A stretch of 64,000 bases of DNA from an uncultured Bacteroidales bacterium (lineage in GTDB: Bacteria; Bacteroidota; Bacteroidia; Bacteroidales; Bacteroidaceae): assembly GCA_902800305.1 (NCBI GenBank), contig CADCDP010000004.1, forward strand, positions 60,946 through 124,945, written 5' to 3'. Shown here piece by piece: positions 52,501 through 60,014 of this stretch. The notes under the pieces were generated by a model. That model searched no databases. It had not been told where the DNA came from and was given only the letters and a program-made list of their open reading frames with translations. A program made the translations under genes and the position numbers. Within the stretch, counting starts at the first letter, position 1; each line of letters starts with the position of its first letter.

Positions 52501-55386
52501 ATGAAAAATCTTGTCTTCAGATTCGCTCATTTTGTTACATTTATGTTAGTATATCAGGCGTGTTTGTCACAAGAAATGGTGGTGAAGAGGCTTCCGACCG
52601 AGCGTTTCCTGCCTTCTGCCAATCTGCATCATGTGGCTCGTGACAGTGAGGGTTATATGTGGTATGCTACGGAAGATGGCGTATGCCGCGACAACGGTTA
52701 TCAAGTCGATGTGTTCCGTCGAGATTACCTTCACCCTGATTTCTGGCGTTCTAACTACATGGTGGAGTTTGACATCGGGCTTGACGACAAGATTTGGGTG
52801 GCCACACTGGACGGTCTTTACTACATCGATAAGAAAGATTATCGTGCCCGAGAAGTCGTGCACGACAGTATTCAATCCCACTTGTTGCACAACGTGTGTG
52901 TGAGTGGCGATAGTTCTGTTTGGGTCATATCGGGTCGGCATGTGGTTCGTCTTTCAGCCGATGGACAGGTGCGTAACACCTATCGTCTCAACAACCGGAG
53001 CGACGGTGTCCACTATGCCAGTACCATTCACGAAGACAGCTGGCATCGTCTGTGGCTTTACGAATGTCATGGGGGCGTTCGACGCTATGATGCGAAGGCC
53101 GATTCGTTTGTACGCTGTGCTTGGAACTGTCCCAACGAACCTCATGGCGGCTTTTTCGAGGACAGAAAGAATCATTGTTTTTGGATTGGTACATGGGGGA
53201 GTGGCATCATCAAGTATGTGTTGGGAAAAACGGATGAAGACCATCAGGTGGTCATGCAGCCATGCACCTACGAAGGTCGCACGTTGAGTGAGAGTAAGGG
53301 GAAAGTCATCGACTTTACCTGCGACGGAAAGACCATCTGGTGTGCGGCTATGGATGGTTTCTACGCCTACGACATCACCGATGAAGGAACTTTGGTACCA
53401 CGTCCCATCGACCATCTGCTACCTTCTGGCAAGAAGGTGTTTGCCGCCCCTTATACGGATGCTCAAAAGAACATTTGGGTGGCAAGTTATTCGCCTCGCA
53501 CGTTCATCTTATCTCCCCAAGAGGAAGGTTGGAAACGGTTTGCCATTCCTTCCGTACAACGTGAGACAGGCGTGGAAATGATGGTGGAGAATACCTTGTG
53601 GGATGCTGACGATGCGGTTTGGTTGTGGCACTTGCGTTTCGGCCTTGTGCTATGGAATACCATCACCGACGAAACCAATATTGTGCTCGACCGTCAGCTT
53701 CAGTCGATGGGTTCGTCTTTGCTGGAGCGACGTGGTGTGGGTAGCGTGTGGAGTGCGGAGGGAAACAAAGTGGTGATGTTGTGGCATGAAGGAATGCACG
53801 TCCAGCGTCAAGAAGTGGTGGATGTGGGGCATCCCATCCGTTGCTTGTCGGATGCAGGAAACAAGAAATTGTGGATAGGCACAGATGCGGGGCTTTTCTC
53901 TTACGACCTTGCCACCTCAGCTTTGCATCCTTGTGGAGAAGGGATGGGGAGTGTGACCCGTCTCTGCCAGTCGAAGGACGGAACGTCTCTTTACTTCATC
54001 TCTTCGGAGAAAGGACCTGGTAGGGTGGATGCCCGAAATGGTGCCATCCGTTGGTTGCCTCAATCCTCGAAGGAGGGATTTACGGCTTTAGCGGTTTCAC
54101 CCTCCAACGACCTGTGGATGGGCACGAACATGGGGAGTGTCTATCGTTATGATGCGTCATCGGATTCCTTGTTGCGCGACCCCGATGCGAGTCTTTCTGA
54201 TGGCAGCGACATCATACAGTTGGCTGTGGATGCCAAAGGGCATCTGTGGGTGTTGGCCAGTCAATGTTTGAAGGAGTATAGCCCTCATCACAAGACGTTC
54301 AGAACGATTAAGGCGGATGACGATGGGGTGGATTTGGATTATTTCTTATGTATGGGCGTGAACGCTAATATCTGGGAAGAGGGCGTTTACGTGGGCGGAG
54401 CTGGTGGCTTGTGTCTGTTTGCACCCACAGCGGCACTTGACGAACGGAAACCGATGCCTGTGCCTGTGTTCACTTCCGTGGTGGTGGGTGGAGAAAAGCA
54501 CATTCTTTGTCGAGGCGAACGTGAAGTGACGCTCTCGCCCGACGATGTGAGCCTGTATGTGAACTTCAGCACGCTCGACCATCTGAATGTTGACCACATC
54601 ACCTACGCCTACCAGTTGCGTCGCAAGGGAGACGCTGAAGGGGAATGGGTCGTGCTGCCTACAGGACAAAACACCGCCAATTTCACGGCGTTGCCCAAAG
54701 GAGAGTACGAATTGCTGGTGAAGGCAACCGACCGTTACGGCAACTGGGGGGACGAGGTGGCTCAACTGTCGATTGTCAGGTTGCCAGCATGGGGGGAAAC
54801 ATGGTGGAGTTACACATTCTATATTATAATCAGTGTGCTGATTGTGACGAGCATCCTTTATTTCTATTTCCGAAGTCGGATGCAGCGTATGGAGATAGAG
54901 CGGTTGGTGGCATTGGCACAAGAGATGCGGAAGGGGACGATGTGGCACGATGCCGAGAAGACGGGAGAAAATGTGGGGACTCCCCTTTCCGAAGAGTCCC
55001 CACAAAGAGTAGTTGGGCATGATGTGGCGAGCGAGACAAAGGCTGCTCCTGCACCCGTCTTGTCGAAAGAAGACTTGAAACTCCTGCAACGTGCCAAGGA
55101 GAAAGTGGAGAGTCATTTGGCCGATTCCGACTACACCACCGAGCAGTTTGCCAGCGATATGTGCATGAGCCGCATGAGCCTCTATCGGAAGTTGCAGCGC
55201 ATCACAGGGCAATCACCCACCGAGTTTGTGCGCATGGTGCGTCTGCATGTTGCTGCCGAGATGCTCCGCACCGACGGAATGCCCGTTTCCGAAGTGGCTT
55301 CTCGCTCTGGTTTCGCCTCCCCCTCCTACTTCACGAAGTGCTTCAAAGAAGCCTTCGGCGTGTTGCCAGGGGAGTATCGGCGGTGA
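52501..55386 (+). CDS. Membrane-anchored AraC regulator with propeller sensor, no kinase or receiver
   Basis: A 961-aa protein. Residues about 25-670 form the periplasmic Reg_prop propeller sensor (DSEGYMWYATEDGVCRDNGY, GLDDKIWVATLDGLYYIDKK, NDLWMGTNMGSVYRYD); residues about 677-760 a Y_Y_Y domain (ITYAYQLRRKGDAEGEWVVLP); one membrane segment at about 768-790 (YIIISVLIVTSILYFYF). The cytosolic part goes straight to an AraC-type HTH (~875-961: TTEQFASDMCMSRMSLYRKL, VSEVASRSGFASPSYFTKCF). Hybrid two-component systems carry a histidine kinase and receiver between these parts; here about 85 linker residues replace them. It must signal through the membrane without phosphotransfer. It ends 4 nt before the convergent GH31 stop. 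Confidence 0.88.
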   Translation: MKNLVFRFAHFVTFMLVYQACLSQEMVVKRLPTERFLPSANLHHVARDSEGYMWYATEDGVCRDNGYQVDVFRRDYLHPDFWRSNYMVEFDIGLDDKIWVATLDGLYYIDKKDYRAREVVHDSIQSHLLHNVCVSGDSSVWVISGRHVVRLSADGQVRNTYRLNNRSDGVHYASTIHEDSWHRLWLYECHGGVRRYDAKADSFVRCAWNCPNEPHGGFFEDRKNHCFWIGTWGSGIIKYVLGKTDEDHQVVMQPCTYEGRTLSESKGKVIDFTCDGKTIWCAAMDGFYAYDITDEGTLVPRPIDHLLPSGKKVFAAPYTDAQKNIWVASYSPRTFILSPQEEGWKRFAIPSVQRETGVEMMVENTLWDADDAVWLWHLRFGLVLWNTITDETNIVLDRQLQSMGSSLLERRGVGSVWSAEGNKVVMLWHEGMHVQRQEVVDVGHPIRCLSDAGNKKLWIGTDAGLFSYDLATSALHPCGEGMGSVTRLCQSKDGTSLYFISSEKGPGRVDARNGAIRWLPQSSKEGFTALAVSPSNDLWMGTNMGSVYRYDASSDSLLRDPDASLSDGSDIIQLAVDAKGHLWVLASQCLKEYSPHHKTFRTIKADDDGVDLDYFLCMGVNANIWEEGVYVGGAGGLCLFAPTAALDERKPMPVPVFTSVVVGGEKHILCRGEREVTLSPDDVSLYVNFSTLDHLNVDHITYAYQLRRKGDAEGEWVVLPTGQNTANFTALPKGEYELLVKATDRYGNWGDEVAQLSIVRLPAWGETWWSYTFYIIISVLIVTSILYFYFRSRMQRMEIERLVALAQEMRKGTMWHDAEKTGENVGTPLSEESPQRVVGHDVASETKAAPAPVLSKEDLKLLQRAKEKVESHLADSDYTTEQFASDMCMSRMSLYRKLQRITGQSPTEFVRMVRLHVAAEMLRTDGMPVSEVASRSGFASPSYFTKCFKEAFGVLPGEYRR

Positions 55387-55389
55387 CAG

Positions 55390-57765
55390 CTACTTCACCG
55401 TCACAGCTTTTCCATTATAAGTCACAGTTTTTTCTGTGCCTCCGATGACTTTCACGTGGAAGGTGCGAGTGGCTCGCATTCCTGAGAAGGAGCCAGTGCG
55501 CTTGCCGATGGTGAGGGTTTGGGTGCGGTCGTTCCATGTGAGGGGGATGGTGGTGTATTGCCCTTTTTCGTAGTTGTAGTTGTCGCCTTCGTCTTCGTAG
55601 AGGGTAAAGGTGGCGTTGGCTCCTGGATAGACAACGAGGTCGATGTTGTCGAACTGGTTCTCATTGGCGTACTGTACATCGGGACTCAGCGGAAGGATGG
55701 AACCTGCCTTGATGTAGAGCGGTGAGTGACTGAGGGGTGCGGAGGCAGTGAGGGTTTGACCGCCTTCGAGACGGCGGTTCGTCCAGTAGTCGTACCATGC
55801 GGCTCCTGCTGGCAGATAGACGTTGTAGGTCTTGGCGGCTGCCCAGTCAACAGGGGTGTAGGTTTCACGCTTCAGGTCTTGCTTGTCCCATCCCGACATG
55901 GGGTCGGTGCGGACAATCTTCTCCTGCGTGTAGAGTGGGTCAACCACAGGGCAGACGAGGATGTTGTGACCGAACATATACTCGCGGTTGTTGTTCCATG
56001 TCTGCTTGTCGGCCTTGAAGTCCATGAAGAGGGCTCGCATGAAGGAGTCGTTGTGCTTGCTCACTTGCCACGACTGGCTATAGATGTAGGGCAGGAATCG
56101 GTAGCGGAGTTTGACGGCATCGACCAAAGCATCGTAAACGGGTTCGCCCTGCTTGCCGAAGTAGTAGAGTTCGCGGTAGATGTCGGCTCCGTGGCTGCGC
56201 ATCATGGGGGTGAAGGCTCCGAACTGCATCCAGCGGACGTAGAGTTCCTGATACTGGGGATTGCGTGTGGCGGAGTTGTGACCCTGTGTGCTGTAGGAGC
56301 CAGCGAAGAAGCCACCTATGTCGGCGTTCACGTTGGGGTTGGCGGTGAGGGTGTAGTTCAGACAGATGGGCACTTGCTTTCGGAAGCTGTCCCAAGAGGA
56401 ACCGATGTCGCCGCTCCAGGTGTTGGCTCCGTAGTGCTGCTGACCTGCGAAGTAGGAACGGGTGAGGATGAACACACGCTTGCTCTCATCGACAGCTCGC
56501 TGGTTGGCATACACGCCGCTCACGGTCATCAGGGGGAAGGCGTTGCGCACACTGCGGTAGCTGCCCAGGGCGGTGGGTTGGTCGCGCTGCTCTTCGGTCA
56601 AATCCATCTGGTCGGGGTCGGTGGAATCCATCCACCAAGCGTCGATGCCCATCTTGTGGAGGCGTGAGAGGTTCTTCCAGTAGATGTCGCGAGCTTCCTT
56701 GCTATAGACATCGTAGCAGCGCACTCCGCTGGGGTAGTCCTTGCGTGGAGGCCACTGGGGAAGTCCGCTTTGTGGCCATGTGTCGAAGTCGAGCATGAGT
56801 CCTTTCGACTTCATTTCCTTGAAGGCTTTGGTTTCGGGGCCGAAGGATGCCCAGATGGAGATGCTGATGTGAGCGTTCTGCTTGTGTACTTCGTTAATCA
56901 TGTCTTGTGCGCGGTCGAAGTCGGGGTTGAGGAACTCCATCGCGTTCCAGTTGTAGTTGCTGCCCCAGTACTGCCAATCCTGAATGATGCCGTCGAAGGG
57001 AATCTTGAGGTCGCGATACTTATGCACCACTTCGAGGAGTTCCTGCTGCGACTTGTAGCGTTCGCGCGACTGATGGAATCCGTATGTCCAGAGGGGCATC
57101 ATGGGCACATCGCCTGAGAGGTGGCGCATCTCGGCAATCACGCCGTCGGCATCGCCTCCGTAGAGGAAGTAGTAGTCAACCAGCTTGCCCACTTCCGACT
57201 CCAGTTCGACGGCTCCCGACTGACCCTCGGCAGGGGTGACCAGACGGGTGGGGGAGTAGTTGTCCCAGTAGATGCCGTAGCCCTTGATGGTTTGGTAGAA
57301 ATGTGCATAGTCTTCGAGGTTGCTCTGCTCCATGCGGCGGTTTTCGCCTCGCTGACTCATCTTTCCGTTCTGGAGAAGTCCCACGCCGTAGATGCCTTCG
57401 TCGGCTTCGACGCTGAAGGTCTGCTTCACTTTGTAAGCTCCTGTGTCGGGTCCCTTGGTGATGGGTGTGAAGGCGCAGTCGCCCTCTTGGGTGAGGAGGT
57501 TGCCCTTGCTGTCGGCGAATGACACCTTGCCGCCCTTCACGGTGACGGTGAGTGCCGACGACTTGTAGATGGTGGCATCGCCCTGTTGGGTCTTGCTGAC
57601 CTTCACGTTTTGGGGTGTAGCGATAACCACGAGTGATTTTTTCTCGACGCTCTGTCCGTTGTTTTTTACGATACGGACGGTGTTGGGAGTGTAGAACTCC
57701 ACTTTCTGTGCCCAACTCATGGAGAAACAGAGTGCGGCAAGAGGTAAAAGAAAGGCTTTTTTCAT
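55390..57765 (-). CDS. Glycoside hydrolase family 31, alpha-xylosidase-like
   Basis: A 791-aa secreted enzyme (signal peptide MKKAFLLPLAALCFSMSWAQ). The barrel contains the nucleophile region DAWWMDSTDPD near residue 375 and the acid/base region WSGDIGSSWDSF near 450, both typical of GH31; the WWMDST form fits alpha-xylosidases better than alpha-glucosidases. Residues 635-791 form the beta domains and a DUF5110-type tail. It would release alpha-xylose from xyloglucan side chains, probably in the periplasm. A lipoprotein cysteine is absent. Its leader is long and lies next to four 22-bp operator-like repeats. Confidence 0.9.
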   Translation of the reverse strand: MKKAFLLPLAALCFSMSWAQKVEFYTPNTVRIVKNNGQSVEKKSLVVIATPQNVKVSKTQQGDATIYKSSALTVTVKGGKVSFADSKGNLLTQEGDCAFTPITKGPDTGAYKVKQTFSVEADEGIYGVGLLQNGKMSQRGENRRMEQSNLEDYAHFYQTIKGYGIYWDNYSPTRLVTPAEGQSGAVELESEVGKLVDYYFLYGGDADGVIAEMRHLSGDVPMMPLWTYGFHQSRERYKSQQELLEVVHKYRDLKIPFDGIIQDWQYWGSNYNWNAMEFLNPDFDRAQDMINEVHKQNAHISISIWASFGPETKAFKEMKSKGLMLDFDTWPQSGLPQWPPRKDYPSGVRCYDVYSKEARDIYWKNLSRLHKMGIDAWWMDSTDPDQMDLTEEQRDQPTALGSYRSVRNAFPLMTVSGVYANQRAVDESKRVFILTRSYFAGQQHYGANTWSGDIGSSWDSFRKQVPICLNYTLTANPNVNADIGGFFAGSYSTQGHNSATRNPQYQELYVRWMQFGAFTPMMRSHGADIYRELYYFGKQGEPVYDALVDAVKLRYRFLPYIYSQSWQVSKHNDSFMRALFMDFKADKQTWNNNREYMFGHNILVCPVVDPLYTQEKIVRTDPMSGWDKQDLKRETYTPVDWAAAKTYNVYLPAGAAWYDYWTNRRLEGGQTLTASAPLSHSPLYIKAGSILPLSPDVQYANENQFDNIDLVVYPGANATFTLYEDEGDNYNYEKGQYTTIPLTWNDRTQTLTIGKRTGSFSGMRATRTFHVKVIGGTEKTVTYNGKAVTVK

Positions 57766-57993
57766 ATTATTGGGTTGTTTGGTGGTTTAGTTGTTTAGTA
57801 ATTGTAAAAAATAGCTTGGTACGTTTCATGCCCCTGCGGGGCGTGTAAAGAAAAAATAAAAAAAATAAGCAAAAATATAAAAAAAATTTTTTTACATGTT
57901 TTTATTTGTTTTTCTTTATTTTTCTTTTTAATGCCGCAAAGCGGCAAATCATACGAAGTTGTTTTTTTATAGTTGTTTGGTATTTTGATGGTG

Positions 57994-58001
57994 CAAAGTT
58001 A
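57994..58001 (-). promoter_or_regulatory. -7 element for the GH31 gene
   Basis: TAACTTTG on the minus strand, 229 nt upstream of the GH31 start. No TTTG is seen at -33; instead the 22-bp repeat array begins 30 nt upstream, which would suit an activated promoter. The leader between holds AT-rich sequence and small hairpins (GCCGCAAAGCGGC at 57932). Confidence 0.6.
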
Positions 58002-58030
58002 CGGTGTTTTCGTGGATGGGAGAGAATGTT

Positions 58031-58118
58031 TCCGTTGATTCAACGTGGCAAATTCGTTGATTTGGGGGAGTAATCACGTTGATTCAACAGAGCACTACGG
58101 TTGATTCTCCCGATATTC
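58031..58118. promoter_or_regulatory. Operator-like array: four 22-bp direct repeats
   Basis: GTTGATT occurs at 58034, 58056, 58078 and 58100, exactly 22 bp apart. The best copies read CGTTGATTCAAC, which is nearly palindromic. AraC-type proteins bind direct repeats about two helical turns apart. The array sits just upstream of the GH31 promoter and its last unit overlaps the 3' end of the adjacent AraC-type gene. Confidence 0.75.
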
Positions 58119-59498
58119 AGCAGGTTTCTTGCCGAGGTCTTCCTGAAAGCATTTGGCCATGTAGGAGGCAGAACTGAAGCCCGATTGTTCAGCCACTTCG
58201 GTCATGGTGAGGGACGTGTCGTGGATGAGACGGACGGCATTCTCCACTCGGATGCTTCGGATGAAGGCGGTGGGAGTTTTTCCTAGCATGGCGACCATCT
58301 TCTTGTAGAGTCCTGTGCGCTCCATGCAGAGGTCTTGTGCCAGTCGCTCGACGGTATAGTTGGGGGTGGTGAGGTTGTTTTCCACGAAAGCTGTGGCACG
58401 TTGGATAAGTTCTTCATCGATAGGAACTTGTACATTGCTTTCCGTCTTTTCTGGATTATCCTCCCGCATCCCTTTGAGGACGGTTTTTCGTATTTTCTTT
58501 TTCCAGAGCCATACCAGCAAACAGCCGATTCCCACGCTCGCTATCAGCAGCAGCGATGCGCAGAACCACCACCAAGGCGTTAGGGTGAAGGCATGAGTGG
58601 CATCTTTTATCGTTCCTCTCAGCAATCCGTGGTCGTAGGAGCCTATCCAGACGTTTCCCTCGTTGTCGGTGTAGATGGTGTTGAGCCGACTGGAAGAGAT
58701 GTAGGAGCCGTCGGCCAAAACCACTTGGTTGATGTGCTCCACATGGCGTGAACGGAGGTCAATCTTCCAGATGCCGTCGCGACTGACGATGTAGGCGGTG
58801 TTGGCATCCGTCTGGGAGATGGTGTGCAGTTTCTGCGAACGGAATATTTCTGTCCATTCACGTGTCTGTGTGTCGAACTCCAAGCAGAGTTTTTGGTCAA
58901 TCAGCTGGTAGAACTTCTTGCGCCCCTTGTCGGTGATGACCAGCGAGGTGACAGCCGTCGAGTCGAGCGGAGCTTTTGCCGAATATAGCTCCTTCCCGTT
59001 GTCGAAGCATCGGACAGTTCCGCTGGCATAGAAACGGTATTGCTTCCCATCCAGCGCCTTCAGGTCAAGCAGGATGTCGGTCGTGTCTTGGTGGATGAAG
59101 AACACCTCTCCCTCATCGTCCACAAACACATCGTCGGCACTGTCGGGCAGACAATCCTGCTGGAGCGTGAGGTTGGCATCGTAGCACCAAAGTTTCTTGA
59201 AGTCCTTGACCCATAGGCGATTATCCTTGTCGGTATAGACGTGGTAAGCTCCCTTGTAGCCAGTCAGGGGAGTAGCCGTTTGCCTCTCCTTCCTGATGTG
59301 CTGGAAGGCAGTTCCGTCCCACAGGTCGATGCTGTTTCGGGTCGTAGCAGCCATCCTTCCGTCGTGCAGTTGGATGACATGCAGCACAAAATTGTCGCTC
59401 AACCCGTCGTTGGTGTTGATGGATGTAAACACAGGTTGCTGTGCATGAAGCCACATCACGCACAGCCACCCGAGTATATATACTGCCATCTTTTTCAT
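58095..59498 (-). CDS. Short membrane-anchored AraC regulator with propeller-like sensor
   Basis: The start at 59498 (MKKMAVYILGWLCVMWLHAQ) gives a signal peptide; the frame is open to 59618 without coding signal. The 467-aa protein has a reduced periplasmic sensor (~20-300, FTSINTNDGLSDNFVLHVIQ, YTDNEGNVWIGSYDHGLL), one membrane segment at ~306-330 (WWWFCASLLLIASVGIGCLL) and an AraC HTH at ~376-467 (TVERLAQDLCMERTGLYKKM, MTEVAEQSGFSSASYMAKCF). As in the protein at 52501, kinase and receiver are absent. A TATCTTTG element at 59506-59513 would give an almost leaderless transcript. It is the best candidate to bind the 22-bp repeats beside GH31. Confidence 0.85.
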   Translation of the reverse strand: MKKMAVYILGWLCVMWLHAQQPVFTSINTNDGLSDNFVLHVIQLHDGRMAATTRNSIDLWDGTAFQHIRKERQTATPLTGYKGAYHVYTDKDNRLWVKDFKKLWCYDANLTLQQDCLPDSADDVFVDDEGEVFFIHQDTTDILLDLKALDGKQYRFYASGTVRCFDNGKELYSAKAPLDSTAVTSLVITDKGRKKFYQLIDQKLCLEFDTQTREWTEIFRSQKLHTISQTDANTAYIVSRDGIWKIDLRSRHVEHINQVVLADGSYISSSRLNTIYTDNEGNVWIGSYDHGLLRGTIKDATHAFTLTPWWWFCASLLLIASVGIGCLLVWLWKKKIRKTVLKGMREDNPEKTESNVQVPIDEELIQRATAFVENNLTTPNYTVERLAQDLCMERTGLYKKMVAMLGKTPTAFIRSIRVENAVRLIHDTSLTMTEVAEQSGFSSASYMAKCFQEDLGKKPAEYRENQP

Positions 59499-59606
59499 AG
59501 ATGGTACAAAGATAAGACAAAATCGTGAAAAGACCATCAAAGTTGTGTGTTTTTTCAGAAAAATTGTCTTTTTTTCTTGTGTACATTCAGTGGAGAGCCT
59601 TTTGGA

Positions 59607-59633
59607 GAACTGTAGCACTGTAGCGGTGCAACG
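59607..59633. repeat. Left 27-bp terminal inverted repeat of the primase module
   Basis: GAACTGTAGCACTGTAGCGG continued by TGCAACG. It is the exact inverse of 63095-63121. It consists of 8-bp TGTAGCNN units. Confidence 0.9.
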
Positions 59634-59645
59634 CTCCTTTCATTT

Positions 59646-60014
59646 TCACTTCTTCTTCTTGCCCACCCTTAGCGGAGTGCTTTTCGGAAAGGCGATGGCG
59701 TAAGCCTTGTCGAGGGCTTTCAGGTCAACCTTCTTGTAGTAACTGATGCCGAGACGGGTGGCTGTGATAGCTCGCAAGAGTTCACGATGTGAACGCGGAT
59801 AGAGTCGAGGTGATGGCAGTTCGTCCCAACCTGCTTGTTCGCACAGTGTACACACCTCCCAGATGAAGTCGTCGGTGGCATTTGTGCCAAACCATGCTTG
59901 CAGGATGCGTCGGATGCAGAAACGCTTGTGCTGCGCCTTGAAGAGTCGCCTTGTGCGCTCCAGCCGAAGCCAGAGCTGCACAAAGCATTCTTGATTGTTT
60001 TGGATGTCCATCAT
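59646..60014 (-). CDS. Unknown 122-aa protein downstream of the primase-like gene
   Basis: A basic, mostly helical protein (FVQLWLRLERTRRLFKAQHK, SHRELLRAITATRLGISYYK) ending in a Lys-rich tail (RVGKKKK). No family recognised. Its start overlaps the stop of the primase-like gene by 4 nt, so translation is coupled and the product likely works with it. Its stop is 12 nt inside the left inverted repeat. Confidence 0.75.
   Translation of the reverse strand: MMDIQNNQECFVQLWLRLERTRRLFKAQHKRFCIRRILQAWFGTNATDDFIWEVCTLCEQAGWDELPSPRLYPRSHRELLRAITATRLGISYYKKVDLKALDKAYAIAFPKSTPLRVGKKKK

Noticed and set aside
58031..58118. CRISPR-like array
   Set aside because: The repeats are only ~12 bp within a 22-bp period with no room for spacers, and no cas genes are present.
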